From NCBI GenBank assembly GCA_029260615.1, contig JAJDCX010000056.1, positions 1 to 64,000 of the forward strand: 64,000 nt of DNA, in the 5' to 3' direction. Of this stretch, positions 25,556 through 34,708 are shown one piece after another; within the stretch, counting starts at the first letter, position 1, and every line of letters starts with the position of its first letter. The position numbers were made by a program, and so were the translations under genes. The notes below the pieces were generated by a model that was not told where the DNA came from, ran no database searches, and saw nothing but the letters and a program-made list of their open reading frames with translations. The DNA is from Phycisphaeraceae bacterium (lineage in GTDB: Bacteria; Planctomycetota; Phycisphaerae; Phycisphaerales; Phycisphaeraceae).

Positions 25556-25644
25556 ATCCGAAACCTATCACATGGCAAGTTAGGTAAGATGCCACGGCCG
25601 CATTGACCCACGTCCTCACCATGCCCGCCCCATAGGTTTCGGAT
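25556..25644. repeat. 13-bp perfect inverted repeat with 63-bp spacer
   Basis: ATCCGAAACCTAT (25556-25568) and ATAGGTTTCGGAT (25632-25644) are exact reverse complements. The spacer has no ORF. It could be a miniature element, an operator pair or a large RNA hairpin. Confidence 0.6.
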
Positions 25645-25872
25645 GGGTTCGCAACCCCTGATTCTGCAAGATTATTGGCGATATGCCCCCTATATCTATT
25701 GCATTTACCGACAATAGGTGGTAATTTTATTTACTGATGTATCACCCCGCGCGGGTGATGAGGGGGGGGCGGGCGATATCATATCCAGTTCAAGCAAGTT
25801 GGTTGAAAGAAGCATACCCAGCCCCCATTCACATAACCACCATGCCATCTCGCATGGAAGGGATTTATTGAT

Positions 25873-28059
25873 ATGACACATCGCACCTTCGCACGTACAA
25901 CCCTGATATTCTTGTTCGCCGTCAGTTTCGCCGCCACCGCACACGGCCAGGTCTCCTACACCTTCACCTCCGGCCCCGGGGGCGACGGGTTCAGTTGGCC
26001 CGCTTCACCCACCGGGCTGATCAGTTTCGACTCCTTCTTCACACCCGACGGCATCGACATCTTCAACGACACCAGCAACAACCTCTTCTTCGACAACCAG
26101 TACCAGGTCCTCGGCAACGGCAACCGCATCTCCGGCGACGCCATGTGGGGCAACCCCCTGGACCAGGGCTTCGGCAACCTGGTCAGTATCGACTTCTCCA
26201 ATACCTTTGACGGCGGCATCCAGACACTCGACTTCGACTTCGCCTGGTCCGAAGCAGGCGTCCCCGCCGTGTCCGATTTCTTCTCCTTCCAGGTCTCGGA
26301 CTCCGATGGACGCAGCAGCTCCGGCGGCTGGACTCTCAGCGACACATTCACCGGTTTTGGCGGTGGCATCGGCTACGAAGACCACGTCTCCTTGGACGCC
26401 AGTTTGTTTACCGACGACGACTTCAACCTCGACGGCGGACCCTTCATCGACATCGCCTTCATCGACATTTTCGTCGATGAGATCGCCTTCGGCGGCAACA
26501 ACAGCGAGTTCGCCATCGACAACCTCGCCACAGACGGTGCCGGCGGCCCCGGCCCCGGCGGCGAGGTCTTCCCCTCGGTGAATCAGGGCCAGTTTGACGT
26601 CACCGGTAGCACCAACGGCTCCTCTGCGCTGCGCGGCACGGGCACCGCAGGCATCGGCCTGGAAGTCACCAATGCTACTGGCAGCAGCACCACCTATTCC
26701 GTACAACTCCAGGCCGGTGGAGGCCTTTCGGCAGGCACCATCGTCAGCGGCAACACGATCCTCGACGGCGAAAGCATCTTTACCCCGGACATCGCCACCG
26801 TTGATCGCTCCTTACCCGCTGGCGACTACACCAGCCAGGTCGTGACGATCAACGACGGCGACCCGCTGGACCCCGACAACACCTCCAGTCTCTCGATCGA
26901 TCTGCTCGACGCCCCGCTGCTGACGGGCACCGCAGGCACCGTCGACGTCTCGCTCGGGCAGAACGCCACACTCTCCAACGCCGCCGGGCCGTTCCGCGCT
27001 TCGGTGAAGTTTGACACCGGCACCACCACGACTACCGGCCCGTTTACGCTCGTCTCCGACTTCGACGACGTCCGTGTCCTGCCCGGCGGATCGGCCAGCG
27101 CCACGCTGGGCTTCAACCGCTTCGGCCAGCTCTCCGGCACCCGAACAGGCACGCTCTTGACCTCGGTCACGATGACCAACTACATCGTCAACGCACAGGT
27201 CGACTTTGAGACGTTCCTGGGCTTCGCCGAACCCGTCCCCGACCAGAGCTGGAACCTTGCATTCGACCTCCCGGATACCGTCGCCGACTCACTCGTCGTC
27301 GCAAACGGTGAATCTTTCGGCCCCAACAAGATCGGTGTCAACGACACCAACACCGCAGCCACGCTGATCGACGGCACCTCTTCATCCGCACAGACGATCA
27401 ACATGGACATCGTCCCCAACCCCGATCCCTTTACCCCTGCTCTGCTGCTGGGAGACCCAACAGACCTGACGTTTGGTGTAGGCCCGGACCTCTTCGTCAT
27501 AGAGTTCACCTTCGACCCCTTATTGCTACCCGTTGGCCTCCCCGAACAGGACATCCTCATCCTCGAGTTTGACCCCCTGGGCAGCCAGTACATCCAAGCC
27601 ATTGACCTCAATAGCGATGCCGGCCTCGGCGGTACCTTCTTCCCAGGTACTTATAACGACTACCTCGCCGGACCAGGCGGAGGCTTTCTCGATGCCGGTG
27701 ACTTAAGTGTCTTCGGCGTCGATCCCGCCACCAATCGCGCCTGGGTCGTCCTCGACCACGACGGCACCTTCATCATCGGCGGACTGGAAGCAGCCATCCC
27801 CGGCGACCTCAACGACGACGGCTTCGTCGGCATCGCCGACCTCAACCTCGTCCTTAGCAACTGGAACCTCTTTGTCCCACCCGCCGACGAATTCGCCGAC
27901 CCCTCCGGCGACGGCTTCGTCGGCATCGAAGACCTCAACATCGTCCTGGGCAACTGGAACGCCGGAACACAACCTCCCGGCGAAACATCCAATATCCCAG
28001 AACCCGGCACACTGGGTGTGGTGAGCTTGTTGGGGCTGGGCTTGTTAAAACGCCGGTGA
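25873..28059 (+). CDS. Large exported protein with dockerin-like repeats and PEP-CTERM signal
   Basis: A 728-aa secreted protein. The signal peptide is MTHRTFARTTLIFLFAVSFAATAHG, with cleavage near AHG/QV. The body is Asp/Gly/Thr-rich beta-type sequence without a recognised enzyme domain. Near the end are two Ca-binding repeats of dockerin type I style (GDLNDDGFVGIADLN and PSGDGFVGIEDLN), each followed by a NWN motif. The extreme C-terminus is a PEP-CTERM sorting tail: IPEPGT, a hydrophobic helix and a final KRR. PEP-CTERM proteins are cleaved by exosortase and exported to the surface or matrix; no exosortase gene is in this window. Substrate or adhesion role unknown. Confidence 0.85.
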   Translation: MTHRTFARTTLIFLFAVSFAATAHGQVSYTFTSGPGGDGFSWPASPTGLISFDSFFTPDGIDIFNDTSNNLFFDNQYQVLGNGNRISGDAMWGNPLDQGFGNLVSIDFSNTFDGGIQTLDFDFAWSEAGVPAVSDFFSFQVSDSDGRSSSGGWTLSDTFTGFGGGIGYEDHVSLDASLFTDDDFNLDGGPFIDIAFIDIFVDEIAFGGNNSEFAIDNLATDGAGGPGPGGEVFPSVNQGQFDVTGSTNGSSALRGTGTAGIGLEVTNATGSSTTYSVQLQAGGGLSAGTIVSGNTILDGESIFTPDIATVDRSLPAGDYTSQVVTINDGDPLDPDNTSSLSIDLLDAPLLTGTAGTVDVSLGQNATLSNAAGPFRASVKFDTGTTTTTGPFTLVSDFDDVRVLPGGSASATLGFNRFGQLSGTRTGTLLTSVTMTNYIVNAQVDFETFLGFAEPVPDQSWNLAFDLPDTVADSLVVANGESFGPNKIGVNDTNTAATLIDGTSSSAQTINMDIVPNPDPFTPALLLGDPTDLTFGVGPDLFVIEFTFDPLLLPVGLPEQDILILEFDPLGSQYIQAIDLNSDAGLGGTFFPGTYNDYLAGPGGGFLDAGDLSVFGVDPATNRAWVVLDHDGTFIIGGLEAAIPGDLNDDGFVGIADLNLVLSNWNLFVPPADEFADPSGDGFVGIEDLNIVLGNWNAGTQPPGETSNIPEPGTLGVVSLLGLGLLKRR

Positions 28060-28132
28060 ACGTCAGGGCGGGCCGCTTGGCACAGGTGGGCGATATTGGT
28101 TTTTATGGGTCCGTGCGGCCGATAAACCTCGG

Positions 28133-29338
28133 GTGATCCGTTCTTCACACATCCTGCAACTCGCCGTGGTCGCGCTGCTGGGTCTGGCCGTGATTATGGT
28201 CAACTCCGCAGCCGTCACCGTCGGCGGCACCGGCGGGGCAGGGGCATCCGCAACCGGGGGCGGGAGTGGGGGCGGGTTGGTGGGGGGGGTGGCCGATGTT
28301 CTGACCAGCCGGACAGCGGTCTACGCGATCCTGGCGATCGGCGTCATGCTGCTCGCCAGCCGGATCAATGTCAGAGATATGTTCCAGGCCCGCAGCTGGA
28401 CCAACCCTTTAGCCGCTATTGTCGTCGGAGCCCTGGCCCTCGCAGCCCTGACACTAGTCCCTGGGATGGGCAAGAGCGTCAACGGTGCCAGCCGATGGTT
28501 GTACCTTGGGCCCAAAAGTCTTGGGTTAAGTTTCCAACCCAGCGAGTTGGTCAAGTGGGTCATGGTCATCGCGATCGCCTGGTGGTGTGCCCGCCGACGC
28601 GGCCTGATGCACCGTTTCCGCTACGGGCTTTCCCCCCCCCTGATCCTCCTGACCGTCGCATGCCTGATCGTCGTCGTCGAAGACCTGGGCACCTCTGCTC
28701 TTATTGGCTTGGTCGCCGCCTGCATGCTCGTCGCCGGTGGTGCACGGATCAAACACCTCGCATGGGTCGTCCCCATCGCCCTGGTCGGCCTAGTCGCCGC
28801 GCTCCTGCACAGCCCGTACCGCATCAAACGCCTCACCGCTTTCCTCGATCCCTGGGCCGACCCCGCCGGCAGTGGCTACCACCCCATCCAGTCCATGCTT
28901 GCCGTCAGCCAGGGCGGACTCACCGGGCAGGGCCTTGGCAACGGCATACAAAAGTTCGGCTACCTCCCCGAAGACACGACCGACTTCATCTTCGCCGTCA
29001 TCTGTGAAGAGTTGGGCGTCGCAGGCGCAGCCGTCATCGTCGGGCTCTTCCTGGTCATCCTCTGGATCGGCCTGGGCATCGTCCGCGACTGCAAAGACAC
29101 CTTCGGCCGACTCGTCGGCCTGGGCGTCCTCCTCACTGTCGGCCTCCAAGCGGCCATTAACATCGCCGTCGTCGTCGCCGTCGTCCCCACCAAAGGCATC
29201 GCGCTCCCGCTGGTCTCCTCCGGCGGCACCGGCTGGATCATGACCGCCTTCGCACTGGGCCTCGTCGCCGCTCTCGACAACGCCAACTACCTCCAAGCCG
29301 AGCAAGAATTTGAGGGCCTCATGCTGGAGCCGGCGTAG
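28133..29338 (+). CDS. FtsW/RodA/SpoVE-family peptidoglycan polymerase
   Basis: A 401-aa SEDS protein with about ten membrane helices that polymerises lipid II glycan strands. Family blocks are NGASRWLYLGP, FQPSELVKW, DLGTSALIGL, YHPIQSMLAVSQGGLTGQGL and PLVSSGGTGWIMTAFALG. GTG is the likely start. Residues 25-50 form a Gly/Ser-rich loop (GGTGGAGASATGGGSGGG) between the first two helices. The nearby murG suggests an FtsW-like role in division, but only part of a dcw cluster is present. The gene indicates peptidoglycan synthesis in this organism. Confidence 0.92.
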   Translation: MIRSSHILQLAVVALLGLAVIMVNSAAVTVGGTGGAGASATGGGSGGGLVGGVADVLTSRTAVYAILAIGVMLLASRINVRDMFQARSWTNPLAAIVVGALALAALTLVPGMGKSVNGASRWLYLGPKSLGLSFQPSELVKWVMVIAIAWWCARRRGLMHRFRYGLSPPLILLTVACLIVVVEDLGTSALIGLVAACMLVAGGARIKHLAWVVPIALVGLVAALLHSPYRIKRLTAFLDPWADPAGSGYHPIQSMLAVSQGGLTGQGLGNGIQKFGYLPEDTTDFIFAVICEELGVAGAAVIVGLFLVILWIGLGIVRDCKDTFGRLVGLGVLLTVGLQAAINIAVVVAVVPTKGIALPLVSSGGTGWIMTAFALGLVAALDNANYLQAEQEFEGLMLEPA

Positions 29339-29450
29339 AGGGTTTTCAACTCTTCCCTGCCTAAATCGGGGCCTTGCCACCCGCAGCAATCAAGAACAAG
29401 ATACGATCAGCGTGATTAAGTAACCCAGGCTCGTATCGCTTGCGACACCA

Positions 29451-29729
29451 ATGAAAACCAGCATCCCCAAAATCTTCATACTCGTCACTGTATCGGCACT
29501 GATCGGGATGGTGATGGGTGGGGCGTTTGGATGCGTCGCCGCTATTATTTCCCCGGGCCTCTTTGCAACGCTGATCCCATGGATCGAATTGGAGCCGATC
29601 GGCGCGGCCACGGTGCTCGGTGCGATCGTCGGCGTGATGCTCGGCGGCGGACTGGGTGTATTCACCGTGGTCATTCAGCTTTTAAGTGACTGGATATCGC
29701 ATCGCAAGGGGCCTTCCAGTGGCCGGTAG
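29451..29729 (+). CDS. Small membrane protein, unknown
   Basis: A 92-aa protein with two hydrophobic helices (IFILVTVSALIGMVMGGAFG; AATVLGAIVGVMLGGGLGVF) rich in Gly spacing of the GxxxG kind, and a short basic tail. It sits between the FtsW-like gene and murG, nine bases from the latter. No family recognised. Composition and position support a real gene, but it could be a chance ORF. Confidence 0.55.
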   Translation: MKTSIPKIFILVTVSALIGMVMGGAFGCVAAIISPGLFATLIPWIELEPIGAATVLGAIVGVMLGGGLGVFTVVIQLLSDWISHRKGPSSGR

Positions 29730-29738
29730 GGGAAGCCT

Positions 29739-30884
29739 TTGACCACATCGTCACGCACCATCCTCTTCGCCGGCGGCGGCTCCGGCGGGCACATCTACCC
29801 CAACCTCGCCGTCCTCGAACGACTGCGCGAAGCAGACCCCGCAGTATCCGCCCACCTCCTGGTCTCCAACCGCCCCGTCGACGAACAGATCGTCCACAAA
29901 GAACAACTCCCATTCACCGCCCTCCCCGCTCTCCCACTGGTGATGAAACCCAAGCCCCTCTGGGCCTTCTACCAGGCTTATAAACAGAGCGAACAAGTTA
30001 CCCTCGACATCATCGCCAAAACCAATGCCTCCGCCATGGTCGCCACCGGCGGCTTCGTCTCCGGCCCCGCAGTCTCGGCCGCGCATAAGGCCGACATCCC
30101 CGTCGCGCTACTCAACCTCGACGCCGTCCCCGGCCGTGCCAACCGTTTCGCCGCAAAAAAAGCCACCGAAGCCTTCACCACCTACTCAACCCCCCAACTG
30201 GCCCGCGCCCAGAGGATCGGCATGCCCCTTCGCCGTTCCGTGATCGGTGCGCTCAAGCCCGAAAAAGCCCGCTGGGACCTTGGCCTCCGCCCCGATCTCG
30301 ACACCATCCTCGTCTTCGCAGGCTCGCAAGGCTCCACCTCAATCAATGCCATGATGATGGAGCTATGCACCCGCGCCCAACACCGCAAAGCCCTGGAGAG
30401 CTGGCAGATCATCCACCTCACCGGGCCAAACGAACAGGCCCAGGTCCAGCAAGCCTACGACGACGCCGGCGTACGCGGCATGGCCCACTCGTTCTGCCAC
30501 AAGATGGGTGCCGTCTGGTCAGCAGCCACCATCGCCATCGGCCGAGCCGGCGCGGGCTCCGTCGCCGAGGCCTGGGCCAACGCCGTCCCCACCATCTTCA
30601 TCCCCTATCCGTATCACAAGGACCAGCACCAACGCCTCAACGCCCAGCCCCTGGTCTCCTCCGGCGCAGCACTGCTGCACCGCGATCTTGTCGATCCCAT
30701 CGAGAACGTCAACCAGATCGCCGGCCCACTTAAAGCTCTACTGGCCAATGAACACCGCCTTGAGAAGATGCGCCAGATCATGCGTGATACCTGTCCACCG
30801 GACGGGGCCTCCGTCGTCGCCGACTGGCTCACTACCATGACCGGCGTCGGCTTTGCCCGAAAAATAGGGGCTGGGGGCCGGTAG
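29739..30884 (+). CDS. murG: MurG: lipid II-forming GlcNAc transferase
   Basis: A 381-aa GT28 glycosyltransferase that adds GlcNAc to lipid I at the inner membrane face. The N-terminal Gly loop AGGGSGGHIYPNLA is at 11-24; the C-terminal UDP-binding region has VFAGSQGSTSIN and IGRAGAGSVAEAW, with PYPYHKDQHQRLNA near the end. The start is TTG, with AGGGGAA six bases upstream; no ATG fits. FtsW-like and MurG catalyse consecutive steps of wall synthesis. Confidence 0.93.
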   Translation: MTTSSRTILFAGGGSGGHIYPNLAVLERLREADPAVSAHLLVSNRPVDEQIVHKEQLPFTALPALPLVMKPKPLWAFYQAYKQSEQVTLDIIAKTNASAMVATGGFVSGPAVSAAHKADIPVALLNLDAVPGRANRFAAKKATEAFTTYSTPQLARAQRIGMPLRRSVIGALKPEKARWDLGLRPDLDTILVFAGSQGSTSINAMMMELCTRAQHRKALESWQIIHLTGPNEQAQVQQAYDDAGVRGMAHSFCHKMGAVWSAATIAIGRAGAGSVAEAWANAVPTIFIPYPYHKDQHQRLNAQPLVSSGAALLHRDLVDPIENVNQIAGPLKALLANEHRLEKMRQIMRDTCPPDGASVVADWLTTMTGVGFARKIGAGGR

Positions 30885-30984
30885 GGGGGGTATCTATCTG
30901 AAGACGGGGCCGGATGAAGCCGATCCGTTGTCGGTAGCAGGCTGTTGCTCTAAAATACGCGGCTCGAATCCACAGGGCCGAAAG

Positions 30985-31881
30985 ATGAGTATCTTGGACT
31001 TGAACCGACTGGACCTTGAGCAGATCACCCTCCCCGCCCGCAACGTGGAGGCGTATCTGTCAGCATTCCTGCGCCACCGTCCCCTGCCTGAAAATCTCAA
31101 GCGTGCCATTGAATATTCGCTACTCAGCGGCGGCAAGCTCATCCGCCCGATCCTCGTGATCCGCTGCTGCGAAGCCGTCGGCGGTCGCCCCGAGCAGGCC
31201 CTCGCTCCCGCAGCCGCCATCGAGATGGTCCACGCCTTCAGCCTCGTACACGACGACCTCCCCGCTATGGACGATGACGACCTACGACGCGGCCGCCCCA
31301 CACTTCACAAGCATGAAAACGAAGCCATGGCCGTCCTTGCCGGCGACGCCATGCTCTCCCTCTCGTTCGAGTTGATCGCCACGCGCATGAGGTCCGCCGA
31401 CACCGCCTTGGAAGTCATCCGCGAATTGTCCATCGGTGCCAACGACATGATCGCCGGCCAAGTACAGGACACGCTCCCCACCGACATCGGCGACCAGGAC
31501 CCCCTCGAACGCCTCGAAGAAATACACAAAAATAAGACCGGTGCCCTGCTCCGCGCCGCCTGCCGGATGGGCGGAATCTGTGGCGGTGCCGCCGCCGCTC
31601 AACTCGCCGCTCTGACACGCTACGCCCAGGCCGTCGGCCTGATGTTCCAGGCCGTCGATGACCTCTTGGACGTGACCTCCACCCCCGACGAACTGGGCAA
31701 GGCTGTTCAAAAAGACGCCGACCACGGCAAACTCACCTACCCCGGCCTCCTTGGCATCGAGGGCACACGCGACCAGATCACCCGGATGAACGCCCAGGCC
31801 CACGCCGCTCTAAAAGACTTCGACCAACGGGCCGACCCCTTACGAGAACTCTGTGATTACCTGGCGGTCCGGCAGAAATAG
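30985..31881 (+). CDS. ispA: Polyprenyl (farnesyl/geranylgeranyl) diphosphate synthase
   Basis: A 298-aa trans-isoprenyl diphosphate synthase. The first Asp-rich motif DDLPAMDDDDLRRGRPT is at about 89-105 and the second, DDLLD, near residue 230. GGKLIRP and LAGDAMLSLSFEL are also typical. The body resembles short-chain (C15-C20) IspA-type enzymes; chain length cannot be fixed from sequence by eye. ATG 30985 is preferred to TTG 30928. dxs follows by about 130 bp, so the two supply isoprenoids, including the undecaprenyl route used by MurG. Confidence 0.92.
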   Translation: MSILDLNRLDLEQITLPARNVEAYLSAFLRHRPLPENLKRAIEYSLLSGGKLIRPILVIRCCEAVGGRPEQALAPAAAIEMVHAFSLVHDDLPAMDDDDLRRGRPTLHKHENEAMAVLAGDAMLSLSFELIATRMRSADTALEVIRELSIGANDMIAGQVQDTLPTDIGDQDPLERLEEIHKNKTGALLRAACRMGGICGGAAAAQLAALTRYAQAVGLMFQAVDDLLDVTSTPDELGKAVQKDADHGKLTYPGLLGIEGTRDQITRMNAQAHAALKDFDQRADPLRELCDYLAVRQK

Positions 31882-32015
31882 CCACACAACCGCCTCGTTT
31901 TCCACGCCAAAACACCCCACCGGCCGAGAATATAGATAGAATCACACTAGGATTCGGCGATGTGCTAAACACACAGGTATTCCCGGGCGTATCGGTTTAT
32001 GGATCACCTAATCAC

Positions 32016-33950
32016 ATGGACGCCCCACTTTTAACCGCCATCCAGAGCCCCGCCGACCTCAAACGGCTGTCCATCGACCAACTCCCCCAGTTGGCACAGG
32101 AGATCCGCCAGGCCATCTGTGACCAGGTCGCCCAATCCGGCGGACACCTCGCCCCCAACCTCGGCGTCGTCGAGCTGACCATCGCACTGCACTACGTCTT
32201 CGACTTCGCATACGACCGCCTCCTCTTCGATGTCGGCCACCAGTGCTACCCACACAAACTCCTCACCGGCCGCCTGGGCCTGCTCCCCAAGCTACGCACC
32301 CGTGAAGGCATGGCCGGCTTCCCCGACCCCGACGAATCACCCTACGACCTCTTTTCCGTCGGACACGCAGGCACCGCCATCTCCACCGCCGTTGGTATGG
32401 CGCGAGGCGATACCCTCAACGGCGAAACCAACCGCAAGTCCGTCGCCCTCGTCGGCGACGCCTCCATCGTCAACGGCCTCGCCTTCGAAGGACTCAACAA
32501 CGCCGGCACACTCGACCGACAGTTCCTCGTCGTACTCAACGACAACGGCATGTCCATCAGCGAACCCCAGGGCGCTATGGCCGCCTACTTCGACCGCGTC
32601 CGTGTCAGCCCGACCTACGGCGACTTAAAAAAACGTGCACACAAAGTCCTCGAAAATATCCCAGGCGGATCAATCCTCGAAGAGATCTACCACCGCGGCG
32701 GCGAAATGCTCAAGCACGCCATCGCCACCGACCACATCTTCGAGCACTTCGGCCTTGTCTGCGTCGGTCCCGTCGATGGTCACGACCTCCCCACGCTCGT
32801 GGACATGTTCAACGAGATCAAAGATATCAACCGCCCCGTCCTCCTCCACGCCAAGACAATCAAAGGCAAGGGCTTCGACCCCGCCGAATCCGACGCCACC
32901 GCCTTCCACTCACCCAAACCATTCACCGTCGACGGCTGCCGCGTCGAAGTCGCCACCAGCGGGCGCAGCTTCACCGCCGCCTTTGCTGACGCCATGCTAG
33001 AACTCATGGCCGAAGACGAAAAAATCTACACCGTTACCGCAGCCATGGGCCCAGGCACCGGCGTAGACAAACTCATCGAGAAATACCCCGACCGCACCCG
33101 CGACACCGGCATCTGCGAATCACACGCCATGGACATGTGTGCCGGCATCGCCAAGACAGGCCAAAAACCCTTCTTCGCCGTCTACTCAACCTTCAGCCAG
33201 CGCGCACTAGATCAAGCCTTCCAAGAAGTTGCCCTGCAAAACCTCCCCGTCCGCGTCTGCATGGACCGGGCAGGCCTCGTCGGCGGCGACGGCGCAGTCC
33301 ACCACGGCTTCCTCGATATCTCAATCTTCCGCCCACTCCCAGGTGCCGTCCTCCTCGCCGCCTGCGACGAGCCAACCCTAAAAGCATCACTTCGTTTCAT
33401 AAAAGACTACGACGCCGGCCCAACCTTCCTACGCTACCCCCGTGACAGCGTCGCCAAATCCCCTTTCCAATCCGACTCCGACTGCCCGCCTTTCGAGCTA
33501 GGCAAAGCCAACCTCGTCATCGCCCCAAGCGACAAACCCGACCTGGTCATCCTCGCGCTGGGCTCACTCGTCTACACCGCCGCACAGGCCGTTGAAGAAT
33601 TACGAGGCACAAACGACATCGCCCTCTACGATGCCCGCTTCGCCAAGCCAGTCGATATCGAACTACTCAGCAAAATCATCAGCGCAAACATCCCGATCAT
33701 CACCCTCGAAGACCACGCACTCGCCGGCGGCTTCGGCTCCGCCGTCCTCGAAGCCTGCAACGAGGCAGGTCTCCCCACCCACGGCATCAAACGCCTGGGC
33801 CTCCCGATGAAGTGGATCAAGCAAGCCAGCCGCGCCGCCCAACTCTCCGAGGTCGGTCTGGATAAAGACGGTATCACCCGCGCAATTCAAGAAGTGTTAA
33901 GTGCCAACCCCGCACCAATACCCGATCCCACCATAGCGCGTTCGGTGTAA
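32016..33950 (+). CDS. dxs: 1-deoxy-D-xylulose-5-phosphate synthase
   Basis: A 644-aa TPP enzyme, first step of the MEP isoprenoid pathway (pyruvate plus glyceraldehyde-3-P). Features include SGGHLAPNLGVVELT, DVGHQCYPHK, the TPP/Mg motif GDASIVNGLAFEGLNN (a variant of GDGAxxxGxxxEAxN), and the transketolase second half FFAVYSTFSQRALDQ, MDRAGLVGGDGAVHHG. ATG 32016 begins with MDAPLLTAIQSPADLKRLS, the typical family start; the frame extends to a GTG at 31962. It is the last gene before a strand change. Confidence 0.95.
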   Translation: MDAPLLTAIQSPADLKRLSIDQLPQLAQEIRQAICDQVAQSGGHLAPNLGVVELTIALHYVFDFAYDRLLFDVGHQCYPHKLLTGRLGLLPKLRTREGMAGFPDPDESPYDLFSVGHAGTAISTAVGMARGDTLNGETNRKSVALVGDASIVNGLAFEGLNNAGTLDRQFLVVLNDNGMSISEPQGAMAAYFDRVRVSPTYGDLKKRAHKVLENIPGGSILEEIYHRGGEMLKHAIATDHIFEHFGLVCVGPVDGHDLPTLVDMFNEIKDINRPVLLHAKTIKGKGFDPAESDATAFHSPKPFTVDGCRVEVATSGRSFTAAFADAMLELMAEDEKIYTVTAAMGPGTGVDKLIEKYPDRTRDTGICESHAMDMCAGIAKTGQKPFFAVYSTFSQRALDQAFQEVALQNLPVRVCMDRAGLVGGDGAVHHGFLDISIFRPLPGAVLLAACDEPTLKASLRFIKDYDAGPTFLRYPRDSVAKSPFQSDSDCPPFELGKANLVIAPSDKPDLVILALGSLVYTAAQAVEELRGTNDIALYDARFAKPVDIELLSKIISANIPIITLEDHALAGGFGSAVLEACNEAGLPTHGIKRLGLPMKWIKQASRAAQLSEVGLDKDGITRAIQEVLSANPAPIPDPTIARSV

Positions 33951-33969
33951 ATCGCCCTCTGAATAGACC

Positions 33970-34176
33970 ATGCCCACGCAACGCAGTGATAAACTCCGAC
34001 GTCGTTACAGAAGTGTCTTCATCGGATCGACCTTCCTCGAGATCATGTGCACGTTTGGTTGGTTGATGACCAACTATCAACCAAATCCGTCGAAGGGGTA
34101 TTTACCTGCGTTGATCGGTTGGTGGCTTACCGCGATACCCAGCGGTGTCCAGTTTTATCGCCATCGCGCCAGATGA
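33970..34176 (+). CDS. Possible small membrane protein
   Basis: A 68-aa ORF, 20 bp after dxs, starting with a basic segment (MPTQRSDKLRRRYRS) and holding two moderately hydrophobic stretches (STFLEIMCTFGWLM; YLPALIGWWLTAIPSGVQF). No family recognised and the ribosome site is weak. It may be cotranscribed with dxs. A chance ORF is possible. Confidence 0.4.
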   Translation: MPTQRSDKLRRRYRSVFIGSTFLEIMCTFGWLMTNYQPNPSKGYLPALIGWWLTAIPSGVQFYRHRAR

Positions 34177-34209
34177 TGGTTGTCGCGTATCCCCCTCAGA
34201 CCCCAGATC

Positions 34210-34542
34210 CTATTTATGCCCCTTCGGCCCTTCACCCGCCAGATACTTCTTCGTGATCGCGGCCGTCAGATCAATGTCATTGATATTCGCCAGCGTACAC
34301 AGCCACGCCAGCACATCCGCGAACTCGCCTTCCAGATCCTCATGCGTTGACCCCCCCGACGTGTCCCCGCCCTCGCCCTTGATCTTTTGCAAGGTCGTCG
34401 CCAGCTCGCCGATCTCCTCGATCAACCACATAAACGTCCCCGGCGTACCACGCGCCGAATCCGTGTCGTAATAGCGATCTCGGATGTATCCCTGAAAGTC
34501 GTTAAGCGTGACCGGGTTGTGATCGGGTGTGATGTCAGCCAT
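34210..34542 (-). CDS. MazG-like nucleotide pyrophosphohydrolase
   Basis: A 110-aa all-alpha NTP pyrophosphatase. The metal-binding pattern is visible: LIEEIGELATTL followed by EDLEGEFADVLAWL, matching the ExxE...ExxD arrangement. Single-domain MazG-like proteins clean up aberrant or excess (d)NTPs. ATG 34542 (MADITPDHN) is chosen; the frame extends to 34629 with no family similarity. TACAAT lies just upstream of 34542, so the transcript might be nearly leaderless. Confidence 0.8.
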   Translation of the reverse strand: MADITPDHNPVTLNDFQGYIRDRYYDTDSARGTPGTFMWLIEEIGELATTLQKIKGEGGDTSGGSTHEDLEGEFADVLAWLCTLANINDIDLTAAITKKYLAGEGPKGHK

Positions 34543-34650
34543 CAACACATTGTACGCCGCGATAGACCCGGGTGGGAATCGATGTTCTGTGAGTCTGCCA
34601 ATGCCACGTTCCTCAATCACACCCGCCATAACCGTAGCGCGCGGGCTTGC

Positions 34651-34680
34651 CGTTTAGCGGCGGATCGTAGATCCGCGCGT
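34651..34680. repeat. Dispersed palindromic repeat, family A, copy 1
   Basis: A 30-bp sequence beginning CGTTTAGCGGC and containing the hairpin GCGGATC-GTA-GATCCGC. It is identical to 60560-60589 and differs at three positions from 57671-57700. All three are intergenic. REP-like. Confidence 0.75.
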
Positions 34681-34708
34681 CACGTTAACGGGGTATGCCG
34701 CCACGCGC

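Larger units (their letters stand above)
25351..25872. other. Intergenic region with repeats
   Basis: This 522-bp gap after clpP has no convincing gene. It holds one copy of the short dispersed repeat at 25456-25480 and a 13-bp inverted repeat at 25556/25632. Near 25725-25765 it is AT-rich with short C/G tracts and may carry the promoter of the exported protein gene. Confidence 0.5.
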
